64,000 nt of DNA from JBMOMT01 sp049324835 (GTDB lineage: Bacteria > Chloroflexota > Anaerolineae > CAYNKW01): assembly GCA_049324835.1 (NCBI GenBank), contig JBMOMT010000060.1, positions 62,001 through 126,000 on the forward strand, read 5' to 3'. The position numbers and the translations under genes were made by a program. The notes below the pieces were generated by a model. It did not search any database. It was given only the letters and a program-made list of their open reading frames with translations, and was not told where the DNA came from. This document shows, piece by piece, positions 8,298 through 16,539 of the stretch (position 1 is the stretch's first letter; every line of letters starts with the position of its first letter).

Positions 8298-8372
8298 CAG
8301 GACACGGATGCACACGGATTTTACGGATGAGAAACCTCGTGACCCGTGTGTTTCCGTGAAATCCGTGTCCTG
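8298..8372. repeat. Intergenic inverted repeat, ACACGGAT family
   Basis: Arms of 12 bp, CAGGACACGGAT (8298-8309) and ATCCGTGTCCTG (8361-8372), are perfectly complementary. The inner sequence repeats imperfect ACGGAT/ATCCGT motifs, so one long hairpin is possible. It lies between argH and the fdrA promoter and could end either transcript, but no T-tract follows. It looks like a dispersed palindromic element. Confidence 0.7.
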
Positions 8373-8385
8373 TTCTTGCCTCCGA

Positions 8386-9825
8386 TCAAGTGGAGATCGA
8401 GTTTGGTCGGTCAGCCAGGCCATGTGTGATAGGCCTGTAGAGTTGCGCAGCCTGTTCGAGGCAGGCCCGGGCCTGGGCCAGTTGGGCTTCCACTGCCTTA
8501 TGTCCCGTGCCGCCGATGGCATCCCGCCGCTCTACAGCAACCTCGAAATCGAAGACGTGGTAAAGGTCAGCGGCAAAGGCGGCCGAGATGTGGCGGTATT
8601 CATCGAGCGGCATCTGATCCAGCGGCACGCCGAGCTTTTCGGCGCGGCGCACGGCCTGACCCACCAGGTGATGGCTCTCTCGGAAGGGGATGCCTCGCTG
8701 CACCAGATAATCGGCCAGATCGGTGGCCAACATGGAGACATTTGCCTCCAGGGCGGCGCGCATCCGGTCGGCGCGGATGGTCAACGTGCGAACGATACCG
8801 GCAGCCACAGGCAGGCAGAGTTCGAGCGTGTCGATGGCATCAAAGACCGGTTCTTTGTCTTCCTGAAGGTCCTTGTTGTAGGTGGAAGGCAGGCCCTTGA
8901 GCGTCGTCAGCAGCGACATCAGATGGCCGGTGATGCGGCCCGTTTTGCCGCGCAAGAGTTCCAGCGCGTCGGGGTTCTTTTTCTGGGGCATGAGGCTGGA
9001 GCCGGTGGCATAGGCGTCGGCGATCTGGACAAAGCCGCAGGCCGGGGAACTCCAGACGATGAGGTCTTCGGCCAGGCGGCTGAGATGCGTTTGCAGCAGC
9101 GCAGCCCAGGCCAAAAACTCGATCAGGTAATCGCGATCCGAGACGGCGTCCATGCTGTTCTGGCACACGGCGGCAAAGCCCAGTTCGGCGGCCAAAAAGC
9201 TGCGGTCGATGCCCAGTGCGTGGCCGCTCAGAGCCGCGGCCCCCAGCGGCAGGCTGGATGTCCGCTGCGCGACGCCGATCAACCGCTCGGCGTCGCGCTG
9301 GAACATCCAAAAAAAGGACAGCAGCCAGTGGCTGAAACGCACCGGCTGAGCCGGTTGCAGATGGGTGTAGCCTGGCATGATCACATCCAGGTGGGCGGCG
9401 GCCTGATCGACGATGGCGGTTTGTAAACTGCCCAGGCAGGCCGCCAGGGCGGCAAGCTCGTCGAGCAGGTAGAGCCGCATATCACTGGCTACCTGATCGT
9501 TGCGCGAGCGGCCGGTGTGCAGCTTGCCCGCCAGCGGGCCGATCAGCTCACCCAGGCGGCGCTCGACGGCGGTATGGATGTCTTCGTCGTCTGGTTTAAA
9601 GACAAAAGCGTCTGAGGCAAACTCTGCCTGCACGGCCTTGAGCCCTTCGACGAGTGCGTCACGCTCGGCCCCGGTGATGAGCCCGGCGCGGGCCAGGGCT
9701 GTGGCATAGACCACGCTCGCCTGTATGTCGGCAGCCCAGAGGCGCCGGTCGAACGCGATCGAGGCGTTGAACTGCCACATCAGGGCATCGGCCTGGCCGT
9801 CGAATCGCCCTCCCCACAGCTTCAT
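8386..9825 (-). CDS. argH: Argininosuccinate lyase
   Basis: This enzyme (479 residues) splits argininosuccinate into arginine and fumarate in the last step of arginine synthesis. The N-terminus MKLWGGRFDG is diagnostic. HTGRSRNDQVASDM (about 107-120) and the fumarase-superfamily signature GSSLMPQKKNPDALE carry the catalytic Ser loop. Length is normal for the family (about 460-480). The start has AAGGAGGGAG upstream. It follows argG by 29 bp on the same strand and is probably cotranscribed with argG and the HicB-like gene. Confidence 0.97.
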   Translation of the reverse strand: MKLWGGRFDGQADALMWQFNASIAFDRRLWAADIQASVVYATALARAGLITGAERDALVEGLKAVQAEFASDAFVFKPDDEDIHTAVERRLGELIGPLAGKLHTGRSRNDQVASDMRLYLLDELAALAACLGSLQTAIVDQAAAHLDVIMPGYTHLQPAQPVRFSHWLLSFFWMFQRDAERLIGVAQRTSSLPLGAAALSGHALGIDRSFLAAELGFAAVCQNSMDAVSDRDYLIEFLAWAALLQTHLSRLAEDLIVWSSPACGFVQIADAYATGSSLMPQKKNPDALELLRGKTGRITGHLMSLLTTLKGLPSTYNKDLQEDKEPVFDAIDTLELCLPVAAGIVRTLTIRADRMRAALEANVSMLATDLADYLVQRGIPFRESHHLVGQAVRRAEKLGVPLDQMPLDEYRHISAAFAADLYHVFDFEVAVERRDAIGGTGHKAVEAQLAQARACLEQAAQLYRPITHGLADRPNSIST

Positions 9826-9854
9826 GTGTCTCCCTCCTTGCTGCGATCAGGTAT

Positions 9855-11111
9855 CTAGTCGCGCTTGAACTGGCTGTAATCGGGGGCGCGATAGGAGGAT
9901 TTGCCCAGGCCCTCGATGTCGATCAGCGCCTTGACTTTGAGCGGCAGCCCGAACAGGTTGATGAATCCCTGGGCGTCCGATTGATCGTAAACATCGTCTT
10001 TGCCAAAGGTGGCGAAATCCTCGCGGTAGAGGCTGTAAGGCGCTTTGCGGCCCACCACCTGGCAACTGCCTTTGAACAGTTTGAGCCGCACTGTGCCGCT
10101 GACGTTTTCCTGCGTCTTTTGCACAAACGCATCCAGCGCCTGGCGCAGGGGGGTGAACCACAGGCCGTAATAAACCAGCTCGGCGTAACGCTCGGCGACG
10201 AGGTGTTTGTAGTGCAGGGTCTCCCGATCCAGGGTGAGGCTCTCCAATTCCTGGTGGGCGGTGTAGAGGATGGCGCCGCCGGGGGTTTCGTAGACGCCGC
10301 GCGATTTCATGCCGACCAGCCGGTTCTCGACCAGGTCGCAGCGGCCCACGCCGTGCTGCCCGCCCAGATCGTTGAGCCGGGTCAGCAACTCGACCGGCCC
10401 ATAGGCCAGCCCGTCGATCTTTTTTGGCACGCCCTGTTTGAACTCGATCTCGACGTATGCCGGCTCGTCCGGCGCGTTTTCGGGGGCGACGGTGAGCTGG
10501 TACATGGCTTCTTCCGGCTCTTGCCACGGGTTTTCCAGGATGCCGCCCTCGTGGCTCATGTGCCAGATGTTGCGGTCGCGGCTATAGATCGATTTTTCAG
10601 AGCTCTGCACCGGGATGCCCCGCTCGCGGCAGTAGGCCAGCGCGTCTTCACGTGAGCGGATGTCCCACTCACGCCAGGGGGCGATCACCTTGAGGCGTGG
10701 GTTGAGGGCTTTAAAAGTCAGCTCGAAACGCACCTGGTCGTTGCCTTTGCCGGTGCAGCCGTGGGCCACGGCGTCGGCGCCTTCCATCTCGGCGATTTCC
10801 ACCTGGCCCTTGGCGATGATGGGCCGGGCAAAAGAGGTGCCCAGCAGGTATTTACGCTCGTAAATCGCGCCGGCCTGCAGGGTGGGAAAAACATAATCGG
10901 TGAGAAACTCTTCGCGCAGGTCTTGAATATAAACTTTGGCGGCTCCGCTGGCCAGAGCCTTTTCTTCCAGCCCGTCCAGTTCGTCGTCCTGGCCCACGTT
11001 GGCGGTGTAGCAGATGACCTCGCAGTCGTAATTCTCCCTGAGCCAGGGCACGATGGTCGACGTATCCAGGCCGCCGGAATAGGCCAGGACGACTTTGTTG
11101 ACTTGTTTCAT
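9855..11111 (-). CDS. argG: Argininosuccinate synthase
   Basis: It joins citrulline and aspartate with ATP to form argininosuccinate. The N-type ATP pyrophosphatase loop AYSGGLDTS lies near residue 10, followed by EVICYTANVGQ, the GCTGKGNDQVRFE segment and SIYSRDRNIWHMSHEGG. About 418 residues is typical. I prefer the ATG at 11111 because AAGGAG ends immediately before the other in-frame ATG at 11117, leaving no spacing for it. The next gene downstream is argH. Confidence 0.97.
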   Translation of the reverse strand: MKQVNKVVLAYSGGLDTSTIVPWLRENYDCEVICYTANVGQDDELDGLEEKALASGAAKVYIQDLREEFLTDYVFPTLQAGAIYERKYLLGTSFARPIIAKGQVEIAEMEGADAVAHGCTGKGNDQVRFELTFKALNPRLKVIAPWREWDIRSREDALAYCRERGIPVQSSEKSIYSRDRNIWHMSHEGGILENPWQEPEEAMYQLTVAPENAPDEPAYVEIEFKQGVPKKIDGLAYGPVELLTRLNDLGGQHGVGRCDLVENRLVGMKSRGVYETPGGAILYTAHQELESLTLDRETLHYKHLVAERYAELVYYGLWFTPLRQALDAFVQKTQENVSGTVRLKLFKGSCQVVGRKAPYSLYREDFATFGKDDVYDQSDAQGFINLFGLPLKVKALIDIEGLGKSSYRAPDYSQFKRD

Positions 11112-11132
11112 GTTCATCTCCTTGTTGGTGAT

Positions 11133-11381
11133 TCAATCTGTGTGCAGGTGGATCTGAATCTCATCCACGATGGCTGGCAGGCCAGGTGGGCGCTGCGGAA
11201 TGGCCGCGCCGTTCTCCAACATGTTGAGGCAGTAGCAGCGAATGGCCTCCTGGATGCGGGTTTTGGCCTGGGTCATGGATCTGCCCCTGGCCTGGCAGTT
11301 TGGCAACGCCGGCGCCCAGGCGTAGAAACTGCCATCCTGGTTTTTCTCGTACAGAACCTTAAAGTTGTAGGGTTGCGTCAT
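11133..11381 (-). CDS. HicB-like (UPF0150) protein, apparently without a HicA partner
   Basis: An 82-residue protein with GGAGGA about 6-8 nt before ATG 11381. The sequence FKVLYEKNQDGSFYAWAPALPNC followed by a helix matches the HicB partial RNase-H-like fold, in which a beta-hairpin of the form DGGYxAxxPxLPGC is typical. No HicA-type dsRNA-binding toxin is encoded on either side, and the usual C-terminal DNA-binding tail of long HicB proteins is missing. It lies 15-20 bp upstream of argG and may be just a small metabolic-operon passenger. A role as antitoxin is therefore doubtful. Confidence 0.75.
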   Translation of the reverse strand: MTQPYNFKVLYEKNQDGSFYAWAPALPNCQARGRSMTQAKTRIQEAIRCYCLNMLENGAAIPQRPPGLPAIVDEIQIHLHTD

Positions 11382-11418
11382 GTCATCTCCTCCTGGTTTT
11401 TGATGGCCTGAGGACTCG

Positions 11419-11452
11419 AAAAAAAAAAGAACCCTCCATCTGGAGGGTTCTT
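11419..11452 (-). terminator. Intrinsic terminator upstream of the HicB-argGH operon
   Basis: On the minus strand a perfect 12-bp stem, AAGAACCCTCCA (11452-11441) with its complement 11438-11427, has a minimal loop and runs into ten T residues (to 11419). It lies only 38 bp before the HicB-like start codon and downstream of a strong same-strand promoter, so it terminates a short leader transcript rather than a protein gene. Confidence 0.85.
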
Positions 11453-11597
11453 GGTTCGTCGGTCGAATCAGGACGCATCGGCGGGAAGCCAAACAGACCT
11501 ACTCAGATGGAATCTCCGGTAGTTGTGTCTGGCTTCGTCGGTTAAAACGCACATCGATTGGCGACACGATAAAGGCCCTTTGGCTACTAAACTCGAC
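11419..11597 (-). ncRNA. Candidate structured leader RNA or small RNA (about 180 nt) before HicB-argG-argH
   Basis: It is bounded by a promoter (11604-11632) and an intrinsic terminator (11419-11452). The 5' end can pair over long range with the 3' part (GUCGA with UCGAC). Between them is a well-formed hairpin: GAAGCCA pairs with TGGCTTC, and inside it GAC/GTC, CTAC/GTAG and AGAT/ATCT pair in order. The size and closed shape resemble 6S RNA, but I cannot identify it as such. The T-box core and known amino-acid riboswitch motifs were not seen. It may equally be an attenuator for the arginine genes. Confidence 0.5.
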
Positions 11598-11603
11598 GGG
11601 CCA

Positions 11604-11632
11604 AGTTTATCACCGATTGGGAAACTTGTCAA
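11604..11632 (-). promoter_or_regulatory. Strong promoter for the structured leader
   Basis: Minus strand: TTGACA (11632-11627), 17-bp spacer, TAAACT (11609-11604). The predicted start is near 11597. It is divergent from, and only about 20 bp away from, the promoter of the DUF2723 gene. Confidence 0.7.
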
Positions 11633-11650
11633 ACCAACGCCTCGCTGCAT

Positions 11651-11679
11651 TTGAAAATCTACCCTTTCGCTGCTATAAT
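11651..11679 (+). promoter_or_regulatory. Promoter of the DUF2723 gene, giving an essentially leaderless mRNA
   Basis: TTGAAA (11651-11656), exactly 17 bp, then TATAAT (11674-11679). The expected start of transcription (about 11686) is within three bases of the ATG at 11689, and there is no ribosome-binding site. Confidence 0.7.
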
Positions 11680-11688
11680 CCCTGCCGC

Positions 11689-14600
11689 ATGGACGCCAAA
11701 CGCACTGTGGGGGAATGGAAAACGATCGTCTGGCGATGGCTGGCGGCTGGTGCGGGCGCAGGGTTGTATACTGCCCGCATCGTTGCCGAGTTTGGGCCGT
11801 TCGTCGCGCCTGGTTGGGGCGTGACGCTCCTGGCGGTGGCCTGCGCCGTCCTGGGAGCAGCAGCGGCGCAACGATTGGCCCGGCGCGCAGACCTGAGGCC
11901 GCTGCTGATAGCATGGCTCTACGTGCTTTATCCGGCCCTCGATGCGGGTGTGGCGGCGGCGGTGGGCTGGCTGGCCCTGTGCGGCGCGTTCATCACCAAC
12001 AGTGGCCGCCGCTCATCTGAGGCAGAAAAACGATCCGCGCCGTCGCTGGCTCTGCCGGCGCTGGTGTTCCTGCTGGCGCTGGCGCTTTACACCCTCACCC
12101 TGGCCCCCGATGTCCTCACCGCCGACAATGCCGAGTACCAGCTTGTGGCCGCACGTCTGGGTGTGGCCCATCCACCCGGCTACGCGCTCTATACACTGCT
12201 GGGCAGGCTCTTTACGCTGTTGCCGCTGGCCACACCCGCCTGGCGAGTGAGCCTGTTTGCCGCTGTGACCGGCGCGCTGGCGCTGGCATTAGTGGCCCGC
12301 GCGACGCAACGACTCGGCGGTTCTGCCTGGGCTGGGGCTGCCGCCGCGCTGGCCCTGGGCGTCGCGCCTACCTTCTGGGCCCAATCGACCACCGCCAACA
12401 TCCGCGGCCTGACCGCTCTTTTCACTGCCTGGTGTTTCGACGCGCTGCTGGCCTTCGATCAGGCCCGCCGGCGAGGTGAATCGGGCCGGCGGGCGCTGGA
12501 CTGGTTTGCGCTGGGGCTGGGGCTGGGCTTTTTTCACCACTTTTCGCTGGGTTTTATGTTGCCCGCTTTTGGGCTGTACCTGCTGCTGGTCGATCCGGCC
12601 CTGATCCGCCAGCCGCGCCGCTGGATTCGCCCGGTTCTGATTTTTCTCGCCACCAGCCTGGTGCTGATTTACTTTCCCATCCGCGGCGCGAGCGGCGCTG
12701 TGCTGGCGCCAGACCACCTCACGACGTGGAGCGGCTTTCTGGAGCACGTCACCGGGCAGGGTTTTGGCGGCGATATGTTTGCTTTTCTGCGCGGAGGCGT
12801 GCTGCCGCATCGTTTCACCATTCTGGTCGACATCCTGGTTTTCCAGTTCGGCTGGCCGCTGCTCGTCGTGGCCGGCCTGGGCGCGCTGGCCTTGCTGCGG
12901 CGCGATGGGCAACGTTTGCTGTTGTTCGGCCCGAGTTTCGCCCTCTTTGGTTTTCTCGTGGCCACCTATCGCGCGCCGCAGACGGTGGAATATCTCATGC
13001 CGGCCTACGTGCCGCTGGCAGTGATGATAGGCCACGCCGCCGCCGCCGTGCTCCAGGCGCGCCGCTGGCCGCCGCTCGGCGCGTGGCTGGCCGCGCTGAT
13101 CCTGCTACCCGGCATGTTCCGGGCATTCGATCATTACCCCAGCTTTGCGCTCTTGCACCGCGATCGCACCGGACGCGATTACGCCGCCCCGATCCTGCGC
13201 GCCGCGCCGCCCGATGCGGTTGTCCTCTCGAACTGGCATTGGGCCACCACCTTCTGGTACCTTCAGGAAATCGAAGGGATGCGGCCCGACGTGGCGGTGA
13301 TTTATATCTATCCTCAGGGTGAGTCTTATGCCGCCAACTGGGCCGCCTGCATCCAGGGCGCAGCCGACGCCCAACCGGAATGTCTGGCAGCGGCTGTGAC
13401 CGCTCACCCGCTCATCGTCACCGATTGGTACCGCGAGTACGAGTCCTTGCCGCTGCGATTCGTTCCGTTTGAGCAGGCATTTCTGATCGCACGGCAGCCC
13501 CTGTCCGCGCTGCCGGCAGGCCTGTTGCCACTCGACGTGTCGCTGCAAGGGCTGATCCGGCTGGCAGGCTATCGCCTGGAGAGCCACACCACGATACCGG
13601 GCCACTCACTGGCGGTAGATATCGCCTGGCAGCCCCAGGCCGATTGGGCGCACGATTATTCTTTCTTTGTCCAGCTCCTGGGGCCGACCGGGCTGGTGGG
13701 TCAGGGCCGGGACATCATCCAGCCGGCGGGCCATTACCGGCTGGGTGAGGTGGTGATCGACCGGCATGAAGTGGCAGTGTGGCCCACCGCGCCGCCGGGC
13801 GAATATACCCTCATCGCCGGCGTTTATTTCACACCCCAGGAGGGCGGCTGGCAACGATTGATCGCCCCCGATGGCCGGGATTACATCTCGCTGGGGACGG
13901 TGCGCGTCGAAGCGGCAACATCGCCGCCGGTGACGTTGCACCCGCTGCGGTATCGCTTCGAGGGCGGCCCCAGCCTGATCGGCGTCGATTTTGATCACAG
14001 CCCCGGTCTGCCGCGCCGGGTCTACCTGCACTGGGCCTTGCCCTCGCGTCAGGGCGATGGGGATGCCATTCAACTGACTATCGATGGACAGCCGGCGGCT
14101 CAGGGGCAACTGAGTACGCTGCCGCATGGCGGCTACCTGACCACCGCCCACGATGTGCCGGCTGGCTCGCTGGCCGTGACGGTGGAAAACGCATCTCACG
14201 TTGGCCCGTGGGGGCTGCTCGTGCGTCGCCCGGCTCGTTTGCCACAGCCCGCCACCGATGCGCGTTACGTGCCGTTGGGAGGTGAGATGGCCCTGGCCGG
14301 CGTCGAGGTGCGGCGCGGTGTGACGCTTGCGGCAGCGGAGGGAGAGCTTTTCAAGACTGCCGAGGGCAGCGGCGAGGTGTTGCAGGTCGATCTATGCTGG
14401 CTGAGCCTCGGCCCGCTGACGCGCGATCGGGTGGTGTCGGTGCAGGCGCTGGCCTGGGGCCAGAATCACGATTCAGTGCCCGCCCTGGGCGCGATTCCCA
14501 CTCTCAAGTGGGTACGGGGTGTGACCCTGCGCGACCGGCATTTCATCCGCCTGCCTGGGGACGCGGGCGCACAGGCCGAGCTGACACTCGTCGTGTACGA

Positions 14601-14697
14601 TCATTTCGTCCAGCGGCAATCGCTGCTGTTGTTGGATGAGCGGCTGGCCAAAATGGGCGACAGGGTGCCGTTGGGCGTTGCATCGCCCGGCGATTGA
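11689..14697 (+). CDS. DUF2723 multi-pass membrane protein (GT-C / TMEM260-like), 1002 residues
   Basis: The N-terminal half (about residues 15-490) is strongly hydrophobic with about ten membrane spans. It holds the DUF2723 hallmark LTADNAEYQLVAARLGVAHP followed by PGYALYTLLGRLF, plus an acidic loop after the first spans as in GT-C glycosyltransferases. Residues about 500-1000 form a soluble, probably extracytoplasmic region with repeated beta-sandwich-like units (for example VDIAWQPQADWAHDYSFFVQ). The ATG at 11689 is preferred because the promoter places transcription start right there. It probably transfers a sugar from a lipid carrier. The DPM1-like gene that follows could supply that lipid-linked mannose. 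Confidence 0.85.
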   Translation: MDAKRTVGEWKTIVWRWLAAGAGAGLYTARIVAEFGPFVAPGWGVTLLAVACAVLGAAAAQRLARRADLRPLLIAWLYVLYPALDAGVAAAVGWLALCGAFITNSGRRSSEAEKRSAPSLALPALVFLLALALYTLTLAPDVLTADNAEYQLVAARLGVAHPPGYALYTLLGRLFTLLPLATPAWRVSLFAAVTGALALALVARATQRLGGSAWAGAAAALALGVAPTFWAQSTTANIRGLTALFTAWCFDALLAFDQARRRGESGRRALDWFALGLGLGFFHHFSLGFMLPAFGLYLLLVDPALIRQPRRWIRPVLIFLATSLVLIYFPIRGASGAVLAPDHLTTWSGFLEHVTGQGFGGDMFAFLRGGVLPHRFTILVDILVFQFGWPLLVVAGLGALALLRRDGQRLLLFGPSFALFGFLVATYRAPQTVEYLMPAYVPLAVMIGHAAAAVLQARRWPPLGAWLAALILLPGMFRAFDHYPSFALLHRDRTGRDYAAPILRAAPPDAVVLSNWHWATTFWYLQEIEGMRPDVAVIYIYPQGESYAANWAACIQGAADAQPECLAAAVTAHPLIVTDWYREYESLPLRFVPFEQAFLIARQPLSALPAGLLPLDVSLQGLIRLAGYRLESHTTIPGHSLAVDIAWQPQADWAHDYSFFVQLLGPTGLVGQGRDIIQPAGHYRLGEVVIDRHEVAVWPTAPPGEYTLIAGVYFTPQEGGWQRLIAPDGRDYISLGTVRVEAATSPPVTLHPLRYRFEGGPSLIGVDFDHSPGLPRRVYLHWALPSRQGDGDAIQLTIDGQPAAQGQLSTLPHGGYLTTAHDVPAGSLAVTVENASHVGPWGLLVRRPARLPQPATDARYVPLGGEMALAGVEVRRGVTLAAAEGELFKTAEGSGEVLQVDLCWLSLGPLTRDRVVSVQALAWGQNHDSVPALGAIPTLKWVRGVTLRDRHFIRLPGDAGAQAELTLVVYDHFVQRQSLLLLDERLAKMGDRVPLGVASPGD

Positions 14698-14777
14698 ACC
14701 TGTGGCAGGGGAACGCGCCTCACCACACCCGAGTTGGCGGCCATGACGCCGCTGTGCAATAGCCTGGCGAGGCTGTC

Positions 14778-14806
14778 TTGCGTTGCCATCCAAATCGGGA
14801 TACAAT
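14778..14806 (+). promoter_or_regulatory. Promoter before the polyprenol-phosphate glycosyltransferase
   Basis: TTGCGT (14778-14783), 17-bp spacer, TACAAT (14801-14806). Expected transcription start about 14813, leaving a 35-50 nt leader. Confidence 0.5.
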
Positions 14807-14846
14807 TAACGCCGTTCTGTCCGGGTCTGGGCAGGGCGATCACGCG

Positions 14847-15608
14847 ATGTCAGGGAGAATACTCTTGATAAAAGCCATCGTCATTGTGCCGACTTTTAAC
14901 GAACGAGACAACATCGGGTTGTTGGTCGATGAAATTCTCGCTCTGCCGGTGGAAGTGGGGATGCTGGTCGTGGATGATAACTCACCCGATGGCACCGGCG
15001 ACCTGGCCGACCGTCTCTCGGCGGCGCATCCGGATCGGGTGTACGTGCTTCATCGCCCTGCCAAGATGGGTCTGGGCACGGCCTATATCGCCGGTTTCAA
15101 AAAAGCGTTAGAGATGGGTGTTAGCCGCATTCTGACCATGGACGCCGATTTTTCCCATCCTCCGCGCTACATCCCGGCCATGTTACAAGCAAGTGAGGCG
15201 GCAGATGTCGTCATCGGGTCGCGTTACGTGAGCGGCGGCGGCGCCGAGCAGTGCACTCTGGCGCGCAAGGTTCTGAGCCGCGGGGCCAACGGTTTTGCCC
15301 ATCTGATGTTGGGACTGCGCGCCCGCGATACGACGGCCGGCTTTCGTTGTTACCGCCGCGAGGTGCTGGACTCTATCGACCTGGATGGCATCCGCGCCGA
15401 GGGTTACTCGTTTCTCATCGAGATGTTGTTTCGCTGCCAGCAGGCCGGCTGGCGTGTGGGTGAAGTGCCCATCGTTTTTGTGAACCGGCTGCGCGGCGCA
15501 TCCAAAATCTCGCGCGAAGAGATTTTGAAGGCCATGCTGACCGTTTTGCGTCTGGCGCCACGCCGCTTTGTGGTCAAAACATCGGCCAAGACCATCTCGC
15601 CGGCATGA
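14847..15608 (+). CDS. Polyprenol monophosphomannose synthase-like glycosyltransferase (GT2, DPM1 type)
   Basis: It makes a polyprenyl-phosphate sugar from a nucleotide sugar at the cytoplasmic face. The GT2 core is clear: AIVIVPTFNERDNI, VVDDNSPDGTGDLAD, KMGLGTAYIAGFKKAL, the DxD-like metal site TMDADFSHPP, GSRYVSGG, then RARDTTAGFRCYRREVL. No C-terminal membrane spans are present, as in soluble DPM1 forms. ATG 14847 is reported, but TTG at 14865 has a better ribosome site (GGGAG, 7 nt) and would begin exactly where homologues begin (IKAIVIVPT). The stop overlaps the next start by ATGA. Confidence 0.92.
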   Translation: MSGRILLIKAIVIVPTFNERDNIGLLVDEILALPVEVGMLVVDDNSPDGTGDLADRLSAAHPDRVYVLHRPAKMGLGTAYIAGFKKALEMGVSRILTMDADFSHPPRYIPAMLQASEAADVVIGSRYVSGGGAEQCTLARKVLSRGANGFAHLMLGLRARDTTAGFRCYRREVLDSIDLDGIRAEGYSFLIEMLFRCQQAGWRVGEVPIVFVNRLRGASKISREEILKAMLTVLRLAPRRFVVKTSAKTISPA

Positions 15609-16525
15609 GCGAGCAGGAATGGGTTCGCTGCAACCTTTGTGGCTCCAGCAGAGCCAGGCTGCTGTATGCCAGCACGTTGCCCGACGCCGCAGACCGGCCA
15701 CGCAACATCGAGGCCTTGCAATGCACCAACATCGGTTATGGCGTCCACGGGCCGGTGGTCAGGTGTCAGGCCTGCGGGCTGGTGTTCATCAACCCGCGCC
15801 CCAACAGCGCCGATGTGATCCACGATTACGAAGACGTGGTCGACGAGCGGTACGTCGAGGAGCGCGAGGGTCGCGTGTTGACCTTTGAGCGGCACCTGCG
15901 GCCGTTGGAGCGCCGGGCCGGGCCGCCCAATGGCAAACGATTGCTCGATGTGGGTTGTCACATCGGCGTTTTTGTAGACGTCGCCCGGCGGCACGGCTGG
16001 GATGCCTGGGGCGTGGAGCCATCACGCTGGGCGGCGGAGCAGGCCCAGAGCCAGGGTTTGCAGGTGGTCAATGGCACGCTGGCCAGCGCGGGACTAGAGG
16101 ACGCCTCTTTTGACATCATCACCCTTTGGGATGTGATCGAGCATGTGCCCGATCCCAGGGGTGACCTGTATCACGTGCATCGGCTGCTCAAGCCGGGCGG
16201 CATGGTCGTCCTCCACACCATCGACATCGAGAGCCCCTTCGCCCGGCTGATGGGCCGTCGCTGGCCGTGGCTGATGGAGATGCACCTGTGGTATTTTTCG
16301 CCGCGCACGCTGCGTCGTATGCTGCAAGAGCTGGGCTTTGAGGTGATTCACTCGTCGCCTCAGGGTCGTTACTTGCGGTTAGGATACCTCGTCTCCCGGT
16401 TGCAGCCCTATAGCCGCTCGATCTATCGCCTGTTGGATGCTGCGATCACGCGGCTGAATCTACGCGGGCTGGCGGTGCCCATCAACCTGGGCGATCTGTT
16501 TACCATGTACGCCAGAAAACTGTGA
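15605..16525 (+). CDS. Class I SAM-dependent methyltransferase with N-terminal zinc ribbon
   Basis: This 306-residue protein has an N-terminal four-cysteine zinc finger (CNLCG at 9-13 and CQACG about 54-58) and then a Rossmann methyltransferase: LLDVGCHIGVFVDVA (motif I), WGVEPS, FDIITLWDVIEHVPDP (motif post II) and LKPGGMVVLHT (motif III). This architecture is common in methyltransferases of cell-surface sugar clusters. Coupled by ATGA overlap to the DPM1-like gene, it probably modifies a sugar or lipid-linked product of the same pathway. Confidence 0.88.
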   Translation: MSEQEWVRCNLCGSSRARLLYASTLPDAADRPRNIEALQCTNIGYGVHGPVVRCQACGLVFINPRPNSADVIHDYEDVVDERYVEEREGRVLTFERHLRPLERRAGPPNGKRLLDVGCHIGVFVDVARRHGWDAWGVEPSRWAAEQAQSQGLQVVNGTLASAGLEDASFDIITLWDVIEHVPDPRGDLYHVHRLLKPGGMVVLHTIDIESPFARLMGRRWPWLMEMHLWYFSPRTLRRMLQELGFEVIHSSPQGRYLRLGYLVSRLQPYSRSIYRLLDAAITRLNLRGLAVPINLGDLFTMYARKL

Positions 16526-16539
16526 TGCGGGAGAGTGTC

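Noticed and set aside
11419..11597. T-box or amino-acid riboswitch before the arginine operon
   Set aside because: The T-box core (UGGNACCGCG-like) and other riboswitch cores known to me are not present; kept only as an unclassified structured RNA.
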